From Spongilla lacustris (taxonomy: Eukaryota; Porifera; Demospongiae; Spongillida; Spongillidae), in the NCBI GenBank assembly GCA_949361645.1, contig OX442435.1, positions 1,771,853 to 1,835,852 on the forward strand: a DNA stretch of 64,000 nucleotides. The letters run 5' to 3'. Positions 42,465 to 56,600 of the stretch are shown here, one piece after another. A model generated the notes under the pieces. That model was not told the DNA's origin, ran no database searches, and saw nothing but the letters and a program-made list of their open reading frames with translations. The number at the start of each line of letters is the position of its first letter. Position 1 is the first letter of the stretch. The translations under genes and the position numbers were made by a program.

Positions 42465-45400
42465 GAAATATAGGCAAGTAAATGCATGTAAAGGTGCTCT
42501 TATAAACTACCTATTTAAAGAGAAAGAGTATACAAACGTTAGGGGTCAACCTCACCATTTTGCAGTCCAAATAAAATTAAGACACCATGCATGCTGTGCA
42601 GCTTTTGTGGTTTGGGTGTTCATGATTACTTAATGGAGTGTATTTTGTATAGTGGCATCATCATGTAAGCATTGAGGCTCTGTACAATCATTGATATCAA
42701 CACATCAGCAATGTGCTAGCAGTGATTGTGTTTAAACTTTATCAAAAGAATCAGTACAACAAGTGATAGGTTCTACAATCATTCAGATCTTGTATTGGAG
42801 ATAACGAGTCATCAAACTACATCATGATAATGCTTAGAAGGCAGTCAGGAGTAACCTTTAAGTGCAAAGGATATCAAATAATATAGCTCTACTTTTATTG
42901 CAAATATACTTTCTTTTTTTAAAAGCATAAAGATTGCTAAATGTACTTCATGGGGGGAGCAGTAATTACTGCAGCCATGTGCATGTGAATGTGCTGCTTG
43001 TAATTTATTGCTTTCATGCAATTCACACACCCTGTTGGATTACGAATACCCCCCTGGAGCAGGGATATTGTTTACACCTTAGCTTTATCTAGTCTTGCAC
43101 CTGCAGGGAAAATGCATCATTGTTGGTATTGATGCTATAAATTCCAAGCCCATTTGTTATCATATCCACTCTAAAACCGCAAGATAAGACATGTGATTGT
43201 AAATTACATGAGGATTATCTCCAAGGATAGCTTATGCTGGACATAAATTCAAATACCTTCAGCAATGCACAAAAACTGATAGGACTAGTGGGCATGTGTG
43301 TGGCATCATGATGACAAAAATCAACCCTTCCTTCCTTATTTCAATACTTTAATTGAATAGATTATAGGCTCTACATGAAACAGCAAATGATGCACTCAGA
43401 GAATCAACTTACATTTGCCAGATTTTAATCTTTTATGAGTACTTGAAGCTTCACTGCAGATGTTTGCAAGAGAGATCAGTTCTGTTTGAAAAAAAAAAAG
43501 CATGTAATCTTAGTGACGATATTTTCTTTCTGCACAGCACTTATTACATCAAGGTTGGTAGAAGTGATGGCAAAACTAATCCTTAAACGTTGTGAATTCA
43601 GTCTAAATGTGGTCTTACATGTACTCTGGCAGGGGATAAAAAGGTAATAAGGTTCATTACTTTGAGGTGTGTGTGGATAAACTTTTGAGAGTTATACATT
43701 ACAAATCTCAATGACAATATATCCTCCAGTGCAGATTACCACTTGAATACATGGAGATGTAACATGATTACAACGCACACAAGGTTGTTTGGTATTATTT
43801 GGGTACTGAGGCTCACTTTCCAATTTATTATGGGCAATGTAGCTGCAGATATCACCTGTATTTCATTACAGGCACCAAAAAGAAGAGTTAAAAAAAGGAG
43901 GAGGTGGGGTCACAGGGGTGGCAAAGAGGTCTGGTTGAAAACAGATCATTAGACCTATGGCGGCTACAATTCTAGGTATTGCCATTTAGTAAGCTTTATT
44001 TGGATCAATAATTGTGAGGTGATAGAATTTTATTATTGATATAACTATCAACACTGGTGTGGGGGAAACAAAAAAGTGTAAAAGCTATCCTGAAAATTCT
44101 CCATTATCAAAAATCTCCATACCAACCAACAACCTTCATCCAAATCCATATCCTAATCCACTTTGGCCACACCCATCTAGATGTGAATATGAATAAAACA
44201 CTGTAGCAATTAAGCATGTGGCTATGATTTTTAGGTCGTGTGTGGCATGGCAGAGTTGCCTGTACGCTGGTACACATTAGATGATAAATAATAGTCTGCC
44301 AAATAAGTGACTAAAATTTCTTATATTCATTGGTTCTATATCTTATTAAACGCCCCTAGCATTCAATCTTAGGCATTACTATTGTTTAGACACTACCCAG
44401 CACCAAGATACAACTACATACCTTCACAGCAGTTACGTAAATCAAATCCGTTTTTTAACCCTGCAGTGGACGAACACAATAGTAAAGAAATGATTTTAAA
44501 AAGCCAAGGTTTTAAAGCCAAAATGCCAATACTATGATGGCACATTCTTGACTTATAATACCTCACAAAATAAAAGTACTGAGCAGTATTCACCTTGTAC
44601 CAGGCTATTAATGGATTGGTTCTAGCACACACTACAAATCTGCAGCTAGTGGAGTATTTGTTTTCTGGTACAAAGCAAGCTGCCTCAATTATGACGCTCA
44701 TGCAAATGCTCCATTGCAATGATTGCACAACCGTATTAGGATCATGGATACTTATAATTTCAAGTGAATTTACTTTTCACTCTTGCAAATATAACTATGC
44801 ATTGAACAGCGGTTATGCATGGAGAATTATATCAATTCATCCATACATGAATGTGAATAGTCATGCTTACAATTCGAGCAGGTGAATCCATGAATGGTAG
44901 ATTTGTGACCAAAATATCAATCTTAATAGTCCAACAATAATGCAACATCATGATATCTATGCAAAACAATGTACAACATACTACAGCATACAGTTTTCCA
45001 ATGAGCTCTCCGCTTCCTGTGCTTTTAAAATACAATCGATTATATCAAAACGAGGATCATCAAAACGAGGATTTGTTCGATGAAAGATTCCACAATAAAG
45101 CACTAAGTAAGAATGTAAAGTTACAAAATTCAGTACCATGCAAAGGTATTATACATACATGACACATTAATGACTGACCAAATTTGTTTGCAGGGGTGAC
45201 ATGACAAAGAAAGGGGCTACAGATGCTCACTTGAATTACAAAGGAATGAATTGTCCTGTAAATCACTACAGAAAACTATATGTTTTGGTAAATACACGTG
45301 GTGGTGAGCAGAGCTGCCTACAATAAGAGGAGTGGGTGGATATTCCACTTCCTGGTTAGTTGAATTGAACCACGCAGATACCACTATCTACCAGACACAT

Positions 45401-48400
45401 AAACATAGTACATTATGACAAAACGTGATACATAACAATAAACTTCCATAATTGAAAATGATTTTACAAAGTAAACACACAGCATAATATTAATCTGCCA
45501 TTGTATTTAAACTGTTATATTTATAATTGAAATTGCAACCAGTACATTGCATTAAAACAACCATTTACCAATGGTTGCAAATAGTGATTAATTTAACTTA
45601 CTGGTCTCTGTGCCCTGAAGCATAGGGATCTGGTATTCAATCTCTTTATCTGTTCACAGAGGTAATCAGTGTAATAAACAAAAAAAAGTTATGTACAGCA
45701 ATTATGAATATACAATCATTACAGATCAACAGGGAACTATAAACTTTCTGGGATACTAAGTCCCTCATACTAACTGTGTAAAGAAAAAATATTGAAACTG
45801 TCACCTTGGATACAAAAAGACTATTTTTTTTTACGCTGAAGTGCAAGGAGATCAGAAGTATGCAACTTTAGATGTAGATTATATACCCACTTTCAAACTT
45901 CACACATCAAGAGACTCCTGCCATTGTATTAGGGCATGATGGTGTGCACCATTACTTAAGAGGAAGCTTTCAGTTTAGAGACAAGCAACAGAACTGGATT
46001 GAGTTCTAAAGTCTACACAATAGTAACTTATCACCACAAATAGCTGTATGAAAAGATGAAGCAATCATCTCATACTTTCAAGATTACATGAATGCATTCC
46101 TTCCAACAGGGCATGATTATTTTTAAAATTTAGTCATTTTTGATAAATACACTAAAGCACTTTGATTCAAATATGATTTAATATCATTACAAAACTACAA
46201 AAATCCCCGCCCCCCCCCCCCCCCCGGTAGGGGGGGGGGGGGGGGGGGGGGAAGGATAGCTACTGCATTTGAGACCAAGCACTTAAAGCATACTAAGAGA
46301 GCAAGATTAGTACTATAGGTTATATTCTTTTTATTTTACAGGTACAAAAATCCTAGGTCTCTTTATTGTTCATGCTGTATGTGCATGGAATTGAGAAAAT
46401 ACTTATTAATACTATTCATATCAAAATGGTGGTTCTTACCTAATTTTGACAGTTCAGTCTTAATAAATACTTCAAAAAAGATATGCAAGGCTGGTAGCAA
46501 AGAAGGTAAAAAGTGTTAATCACGACCACAAATTTAAAATCCATAATACCATATTACACATATATGTATACATGCATTTGATAATTCACATATTCTTTCA
46601 TAAAGAACAATTTGATAACCGTTAAGATTTTCTGCTATAGATGTTTGATAATTTTCACTTTGAACAGAATAACGTTTTCTACTTGCGTACTGTACATGTA
46701 ATATTTTTTCAGTTGGGTTTCATTACAATAAAGGCTTATAGCAATCACGCATAATTATAGCTGTATGAAATAAAAATGATATTGTGATACCTCGATGAAA
46801 ATGACAAACCACTTTTTCAAATTTTATTTGTTTTCTCGGATCTTTACAAAATCATCCTTACATACTGACAATCTAACTACTTGTGAAGCAGTATTCCAAA
46901 TTACATATACAAGTATCTGATTGGACTTTTTCAAGCATCAAAGAAAACTGTAAAAAAAATACACACTTACATGTACTACTATCAAATGAAATCAGATGTA
47001 TACAAGAAATTGCAGATCATCGCACTGCTCCACGTAAAGTTAAGATACACTGTCCCCTTTACATGTATTCATGTATTTTGAAGTTGTTCACCAGCAGAGA
47101 AAACTATTTAGACAATAGAAAAAAAACATACTTACCAATCTCTGATAAATGCATGTAATGTTCAATACCTACATGTAGATGTATAAAAGGGGGATAAAAG
47201 ATATCATAGCTTGCTCCTTAATAAGTGAAGTTAAAATATCATTTATTTGGTTGAAATTGAAAAGGTTTGGATGGTTGTGAAGATATGTTATTTTGTGTAA
47301 CATCTACAATTTTATAAAGTTACCTTTTCTCAATACGGGTGCCTGCCAAAGATAGGAAATTTTAAAAAGCACAGTTAATCAAGTTGTTTTGACTATGCTG
47401 GTGTTACTACCTATTTGTGAGTATGGCCAAGAATTTTAATTCCATCCAATCATTTAATTCAATGCTCATTCATTCCTTTAAAGAATAAATTAAGTAGGAT
47501 CTTGCCACACTTAATCCAGGGCCCGCTGCATTACATGCAAGTGCTGCCAGGAGAAATGCACCTGTGCCAACTGCTTTCCTGGCAGACAGTCTCTTGCATT
47601 TACCCTCCTGTTATTGGTCCGAGTAAATTGGGCATCCCTGCTGTGAGACCACATCTACATTCCATTGCATCCAATGAACCCAGAACTACTAGAGGCTGAA
47701 AACACTGTCCAGGAACATTCACAGGTTGAGAATACCCTGAGGCATACATCCTTGAACAAGGATGCAACGAGCAATGTGGAAAACCCACCTTAACCTCCAC
47801 ACGCAAAGCATACATCCATGCAGAAGACTGGCTCTACAAACATCTGTTCTCAATTGGTTGCCTCCTTGCTCACATCTCGATGATCTCGTACATGTATCTC
47901 ATCATGTGAAATGTCTACTCAAACCTGCAAGCACTGGTAGGCCAAGATAGTTCATCCAAAGCTGATGCCACAACCCAGCTACCTGCCCTTGAAGATGTGT
48001 GCCTGCTTCATTGCAATACTGTCCAATACATGACTGTTAAAGTCAGGCCAGCATTCGCAAATGAACAATACATTTTCAATCAATTTAAAATGGTGTAAAA
48101 GCTTCTTGAAGCTTTTATGTACCTGAAGTGCATTCTCACTTTTACATCACTGTCACATCTCCTCTTACCCCTGCTATGTTGGCTGAGGCAAGTCTGAGGG
48201 GGTGGGTGCTGCTGCTGAGGCCACATTAAGGAGAAAGCACACAGCCAATAGAAATGTGCCGACCTAGGCTGGGTGCGTGTGCCTCTAATGGTAGGAACAT
48301 ACTGCAACTGGGGTGAGGAGGCAAGAACCTTCGCTCTACTGGCCACACGCTTAGCCATTGGCTCTTCTTCCTGTCACAAAGCCAGGGGCTGAAAATCACC

Positions 48401-50600
48401 CTGGTGAGAGCCATCACAAGTGGATAGGAATTTGATTCCTTTATTTAAATGGCCATTCACACATCCCTGTTTCTGTTGTGCTTTATTATGTAAAAACCAC
48501 TTTATTTAAAGTTAAATAATACCATGCATTCATTTATCCTCTTCTGCATTGTATTTCTATATAATTAGAATTATAATATAATATGCACGGCTCATCTCAA
48601 GTCTTTGGCTGTGTCGGCTCTGTACGGTAGGCTCATTGTTAGATCTAACCTTGTGTGATATGTGCCCCCTGATCCCATATAGTGATCTATGATCACACAA
48701 TTGGTTACTTGTGTTGATGACAATGACGCTGACAGGAGAGAAGACAACATTTGGGCAATACTAATAGCTTTAACCAGGCCTCCAATGTATTCAGATACAG
48801 AATATTCTTAAAGGTAGCAGCAAGTGACCTGGCAAAGCTGGCTTAAACTTGAATGATATGTGATGGATGGTTCTAAACAGTAGCATGACAGGAGCCTTTG
48901 GCATTTTAAGGTTAGTACTGTTTTCTTGGGATAATGTGCAGGTATCTAATTATTTTCCACGTCATCACACCAATAACTAAGCCAAAATCTGTACTAAAAA
49001 TACCTCCCTAATGCTATTAAAAGCAATTAGATTTAATCACTGAAGCATAACACCAATTAAACCAATTATTATGTGCCTTCTTACCATTATAATAGCACTG
49101 CTAAAAACAAAGAGTGGATTTAATCTATTGAAGATTAAACCACAATCGTAAATTGATTAGATTAAATCATTTTTGACTGTGGTTTAATCTTCAATAGATT
49201 AAATCTCACTCTTTGTTTTTTGCAGTGAGGACTTATACAACTCATACAATACTGCATGAGTCTTCAAATACTCCAGTATTGTAGAGTTGTCTGCACGCCA
49301 GAGAGTTACGTAGTTTGAGAGATCATTTAGCACTGGTAAAGAAATGAGATAGGGAGTTTGATCTTACTTGCCATCCAATCAATCAATCAATAAATAAATC
49401 AATCAATCAATCATCGTAAGACGTAATGATTCAATCTTACACTGTAAGTCTGTCTACTTCACAACTGCATAAATAATGCTATTCAAGACATTGCAATGAT
49501 CATCATACTAAACAATATGCAATTATGTATTTTTACAAAATACCAAATGCTTACTTTGTGCAAACTTTGAAGGAACGATTGGCTCATCATCTACAAAATA
49601 AATCTGATAACAATACATCGCATTCCATAGCTCCTGTAACATGCGTATTAGTAAGTGCAACAGTAATGTCCAATGTTCACAGCAGGGTACCTTAACCACT
49701 AATCTGACACAAAGCTAGAGCTGCATGGCTCTCGCTGGCAATGCATACATCATTTTCTTATAGTCTACATGTAACAAAATTTGTACTTAATGTCTATTGT
49801 CCTGAATGTCCAACTGGGGGTACAATTGGACACCCGGGTGGACAGCAAAAAACGTTTGGTCACAGATGGGACCTGGCTAGCTAGCTGCATTTAACGGTAC
49901 TGGCTTACAGAACAAGTCTTTTCAGGATAGAGCCAAGATAAGTAAGGCTTAAATCCTTTCGGTATTCGTAAAATAACCTGTGGTTGCGGACCTATCCATA
50001 ACGCTCCGACCGATCCACACGAAGCGTAATGGATAGGTCCGCTAGCAGGGCTCATTCTACATGTACCAAAGGGATTAAAGCCTTGATTATCTCAGCCCTA
50101 TCCTAAAAAGACTCGTACTATCAGCCAGTACCATTAAGTGCAACAGGTCCCTTTAAGTGGCAAAAACTTTTTGTTGTCAATTCGGGTATACAATTGTACC
50201 CCAGAGTGGACATTCAGGACATTAGACATTAATAACATAAACAGGTAGGGAAAGAATAGCTCAGAGAACATCAATACTACTGACTCTTACCCCAAATGAG
50301 TTCAAAAGGTGCTTGGATGTGATTGATGTACACATACTCCACAAGTTTTGATAGTTTGGAAACTTCTTTACCTTGATACAAAACCACAGCTGAATGAACT
50401 GAGGCATTTATCTGTCTTCTTGCACTACTGCTCTCAGTGACTGTCAGCTTTTGTAGAGCTGAATACAACAAATCACCAATACAATGTTCAGCTTTAAGCC
50501 TCACAACCTCAGCAGAACTGCATTTTCCATTGACATTTCTGTATACCACAAATTCATCATACTCTATAACAAACAGAAACATGATTTGATTATATACTGT

Positions 50601-50654
<54 letters not shown>

Positions 50655-53600
50655 TATATTGTATTAAGAAATCCCCTTTTATAAAACACTATGCATGGTG
50701 TTAACCGCTATCATAATAATACTAACTTTATAATAAGCATTAAACTTTTTGTAGCCCTTTGTGTGCTATTGATACATGTATAAGTGTAGTGGAATTTATA
50801 AATAAAATATAATAAAATATAATAATAATGAGTACAATAATCTTACCCCAGGAAAGTTCAATAGGAGATGATTTGCTAGTTCTGTCAACATATGCAGAAA
50901 GCTTAGATTGTGATGGACAGCATTTTCCTTCAAATGTGGCATGCATTACTACACTTTCAATTTTCAGTGCAGCTATAACTGTTCTCTTGAGATCAGCAAT
51001 AGTTCCACTCTCTTCAATCTCAACTTCAGTAACAGAGAAGCGTTCTCCACTACACACTCTACACACCCAGAATTTCTTCATGTCTGCCAAAATATAAGCA
51101 CGGTTACAATTCTCTCTGCATGGAACCATTTACTGTTCCCAAATTCATTCAAGCAAACCATTATTAGCATATGCATACATGTATGCTACATGATAACATA
51201 TACATGTAGGTATACCACAGCCATCCTCTTAAGATGATTTCGGCTTTATGTGATTATTATGCATGCACATATTCATGAAATGTAAGTTTAGCCTGCGATA
51301 GATGTCGTTCAGGACTATACATGCAGATTTGGGCCTGCATGGTGAATTGGGAGGCCAACTGCTTGGAGAAAGTTTCTAAGCTTACCTCCTCCAAGCACCA
51401 TAGGACTCAACGACACCACCAGCCCTTTTCATGGTATTTGGTGTCGTTAGCCCCATGCTTCCACTAGGGCAAAATAACCGGCAGACACTCCCACTTCCAT
51501 ATAGGTAAGAGTATTAAGTGGAATGTCAAAGGCTGCTGCCCTGCCTGTAGCCAACGGCATGATTCGGTCAGCAAATCACGTAGAGTGTTGTGCTGGATTG
51601 CTACATCACGTCCATGTTTGAAGGTGATAGTAATGATGTCCAAGAGGGTCAAGGATGTTTTCTGGGCAAAGTGCACATTCGGACCCCAGACATGTGTCAA
51701 GTCCAAGACAAGATTTTATGGTAACATGAAACTCTGATGGACACAGATGCAACCCAAGTGATAGAACCACTGAAAGCCAAGGGGATGCATGAGTCAATGA
51801 AACAGATAACAAGTGTACCCTGTCAGCTGTTGATGTGCTTTTTAAAAAGCTAATTGAACATGTGAATGTCCAAGTTTCTTTTGTGAGACTGTAGAAGCAG
51901 AGATAAGGGTGGTGAAACAAAAAAAAAGATTTCAATTGCAGAACAGAGGTGCTGTGAACCTAACCTAGAGGAACAAATAGATACATGTAGACTACGCAGG
52001 CTGCAGGTGCATGATAATTCATGTGAAGAGCAAAGACCCAAACGCCCCATTAGCAAAGCCTAGCACAGGCCTGCCTCCTGTGCAAGAGGAGATAAACGTT
52101 TATGTCATTTGAACATAGTGAATTAGACAGAAACTATGCTCTCTCCGATTGCGATTGGGTACACATGACATAGGCATGCGGGCCTGGCCAAGTGGTGGAG
52201 GGTATATTAGCCTTGGGAGTGGGAAGATTGGTCAGTCTAGGTCTCAGTGCACGCGACACCGGGAAATGTCAACATGTGTCATGTGTGTATTTTTCGAAGT
52301 GTTTTTGTCCTACCGGAATCAGGTTGCTCCTTGACATCATGACCACACAGATAGAGGTGCAAGATTCCTGGCAATGGAACGCAGGTGTTCAGAGCAGTAT
52401 GTGTGGGTTTTTTCCTCACTAAGTGAGGATTTTTCCCCTGAGCTGGTGTGGGCCCACCGCACTAAATAAATTAGGCAAAAATTTAAATTTAGATATAGGT
52501 AGTTGGTGTGTGAGTTCATGTGGAGTGTTGGTTGTATTTGTCAATTATCATATGTTAGGTGTCGTTCACAGCCGACGCTACACCAATGTGTTGTCATGGG
52601 AGTGGGTAGGGTGCAAGAGTTATGTGGGAGGCAATAGGAGAGAGAAGCATCTGTAAACATCTTCATCATATTTTATGCATGCAAGAAGGACAAGTCGGCA
52701 GAAACCACCATTATTAAAATCATTAAAATGCTATTACAAACTACTTTAACCTACATGCAAATATAACATGCTATAACAAACTACAATGAGTCAAAGGATT
52801 GGGGCAATACAGACGTGTCAATAGTAATGTCATAGAATGAGGAGGCTTTGAAGTCAGCAGAACAGAAACATAGTAATATGTACATGTACATACTCATATT
52901 CGCTCACAAACAAATATGATCTAAAATTTAGCCTAATGAGACTATGCCCTTGTGTACTGCTAGGGCCAGATTACAATAGGGTGGGTGGTGGTAAGAAGAC
53001 CTGCAGGTATATGATTGCAGTGCGCAATATGGCAAATGAGAGACAGCATCCCAGCCAGCACAATTGAGGGATTACACATGTACTTTGTCGTACTTCTCAG
53101 AAAAATTGATTAGCTAGAATGTGGATGCTTCTTTCCCCATATCACCATAGTGGAGAAAAATTGAAATATAATAACTTATGTGCCAGATAGTCTGTCTGTG
53201 TTTCTTGTTGAGTGTTTGGCAAGGCTTTTTTTTTTCAACAATGGTCACTCATTTGATTTCTCTCTCTGATAGATTGTGAAACCTTTTCATTATAGAGTTC
53301 TGCTGAAAATTGCGTGCTTTTATACAAATGTGTTTTTGTTCCTGTGAACAGTGTGTGCTTGTGGATAAGTTATTGTCCAGCTGCATAACTATAATGTAAA
53401 TAAAATGTTGGGACACAGAAAAGGGACAAAATGAAAAAAAAAAAGTTAGCTAAGCATAACAGAGCATAATCAATTTACATGCATAACTGCCATGAAGATC
53501 TAGCGCACAATAATTGTATAATTTATTATTAAAGCTTTAATTTAATAATGCACAAGTGCATTATAAAGACTTCTCTTACCCCAAGACAGCTCCAAAGGTA

Positions 53601-56600
53601 AGCGTTTCGAGGTCGCATTTAAAAAATGGACCATCTTTGTGCTCTTGTCAATTTCCTTGCCTTCAAGCTTCACCATTACGTCAGATTCAGATACTCCACC
53701 AGATGTTAGACGAAGAAGAGCTTTTTGTACCAGAGCACTCACGTTTTGGTCACTTTTCATCTTAACATCAATAAGTGACTTCAGTCCATTTGCCCGGTGG
53801 CACACAAAAAATGAATCTTCTATGAGAATGAATGTAGTATGATGTACATGTATAGTAAGCACAAAGCAAAACAATACAGTGACGACTTACCCCAACACAG
53901 GACCAAGGGACACATTCTTGATGTTCTTCCAACATACAGGTGAGCAGTTGACCATTTATCTACCTCTTTGCCTTCAAATTTCACAGCTGCATTGCATGAT
54001 GAAACTTTAGCAGTGGTAAGAATTTGTATTGCAAATTCCACAATCTTATAAACAGTTTCAGATGGGTGGAAATGCATCATTGTAATAGACTTGTGTTCTT
54101 CATTGCATTCTTGACAAACCCAAAATTCATCAGTCCCTATTCAATACATGTGCACAAAAGTGTCATTAAAATGAGGAATGATGCTCATGCATGTATTATT
54201 TATATGTGGTACATGCACAGACTGTGAAATGATACACAACACTGTTCAGATATTCTGTATTGGGTCTAACACGCACATATGGCAGCCCTTGTCTGTAATC
54301 ATAAGGTGACTGGTGCAATAAATATGAAGCTATATGTTGATCAATATACCACACTTCAAATCTGCATGCATGGTTTGCTGCAGTGGCAAACATGAAATTC
54401 TAAGACTGTTTGAAAATTGCAAATATGTATGGAGCAGTTACTAGCAGCAATTCAAAAATCTCATGAATTCCTTCTGAAGATGGTACATCTTTTGGGCTTG
54501 CTCATACGCTGACTAACAACTACGTAAAACATGTGAGGGCATGACATCTGTTTCAGGGGCCATACCAATTACGATCCAGCTCATCGTATTAGTGTGCTGG
54601 ACCCTACATTTACCAGTTCATTGCACAAATAATATAGCAAATGGGCACCACACTTTGGACACATTTTTTGTGCACATTTAAGAACCACTCATATTTTAAG
54701 AAATAGTCCTTATTCAAGCTTTACAATTTAATTTCTATTGTTAGCACAGATTAATATCACTACATGTATACGTAAATATATACAACTTCCATACAAGTTG
54801 AAGTCAATTACAATCTAAATTTCATTTAGCAGCAGGCTTGGAATTTGTTAAATACTTCATAGATTATACCTAGGTTAGTTTCATCACTGTCTGTGGAGAC
54901 CTTTGTGTGTCTTAATGGCTTGGGGGTAACAACCTCTTGAAGTTCCAGAGGCTAAGCTTGGTCATGGTGAGGATGATGGTTAGAGCACTGCTGTCCTGCT
55001 TTGGTGTCCTTCCTGGACACCTGCTAACTTGTGTTGAGCCTTACTGTGTCAGTGTGTTATCTATGTACATTACAATCATTATTGTGCTTTTTGAATGGGT
55101 GTATTGCTATAATATGCACACATTAACAATGACAACACAGAAGAAATATGAATCAATAAAACACAGCACGACTGTGCATCCACGATGGATGCAACATTTT
55201 AGATTGTGCCAACGACCTTATACATCGTTGGTAATAGTCACTATAAATTGAAGATAACAATTATTAGTTATTTGTTTCTTCTAAGCGAAATTGCCATTAT
55301 TCAACAGAGCCTCACTCAAACTACATGCACCACACAATACTTATAACACTACAATTCTACATTTCGTTCTTACCATAAACCAGTACAAATGGTGATGATG
55401 CTGAAGTCTTGTAAACATATTCAGAAAGCTTTGCTTCCTGTCCAACTGATGTATTTTCAAACTTTACAATTACATCCGAGGTGCCAACCTCGCTGCTACA
55501 ATGCCATTTTTGAAATACACTTCGGACAAGGACTTGTAAACATTCACTGTTTTTGACATGTATTTCTGTAACCGCGTAGTTTTTTCCATTTATTTCTCTA
55601 CAAACCCAAAACTCATCTTCATCTATGAAAGAAAAGAACTCATTACACAAGCAAGCAAGAAAACAAACAATCAATGCTAATATGTAATTGAATGCAACAA
55701 TCATAATAACCTTATAACGCATGGGCATCCCCAGGGGGGGCAGGGGGGGCCATGGCCCCCCCTTCGGGACTGAATGACGCCCCCACCCCCCTTGTAATAA
55801 AAGTTTACATACATGAGCACCCCCCACTGGCTGAATTGGCTGAAAGCGAACAGCACCCCTCTTCCCACTGATTGAATCGGCCGAAAGCGCAGACATCTCA
55901 CTGATTGAATTGGCCGAAAGCGGACAGCACCCTCCACCCCGCTGGTTGAATCGGCTGAACACGGACAACGTATTCATGGCTGTCAAATGGTGCCCCCTTG
56001 GCCTATCCTGCCCCCCCCCCCCCTTCCCAGAAAAGCTGGGGGCACCCATGTAATGGTACAATGGAACCTGCATTAATGGTCACCTGAGTTGGGCAGTCAC
56101 CTGTGCATACCAGGGTCAATACATATGAAGATCACTTAAAATTGGACGCATAGCTTTAGATTTTGTTGTAACTTCTCATATTTTTCAGTCCTCATATGAA
56201 AGTAACTTTGGTGAAAAAAAAAGTCAAAAAACTTTAATGGTTTACGAAATACATCGTCATGAATAATTAATGATTCTCCTCATTTTTGCTCCTTTGCTGA
56301 GCCATTACTTTGCTCTCACAGATCTTGCAGGGTTATATTTGGTATCAAATCGATGCTCTTTTGATGTACAACTAAATTATCATATGCTTTTATGATAGAA
56401 GTTAAAGGGTTAAAAATTATATGTGTTTATCACACGGTTTACAGAATTCAGACCACTTGCAGATTGAAACTCGACATATTTTTTTTACATAGTGAAAGCC
56501 ACACCCTGTTATAATGTTTTTGAAAAATAAAAAGTCTGAGTATCAGTTATCTCTGAGAACCACAAGCGATTGAACATCAGGACGCCATTTTTTCTTTTTT

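Noticed and set aside
42286..42477. Poly-leucine minus-strand frame
   Set aside because: Product of the TAA microsatellite.
55357..56073. 238-codon minus-strand frame extending upstream of module 2 in gene B
   Set aside because: The extra N-terminal part reads through the acceptor into an intron minisatellite and C-rich runs.
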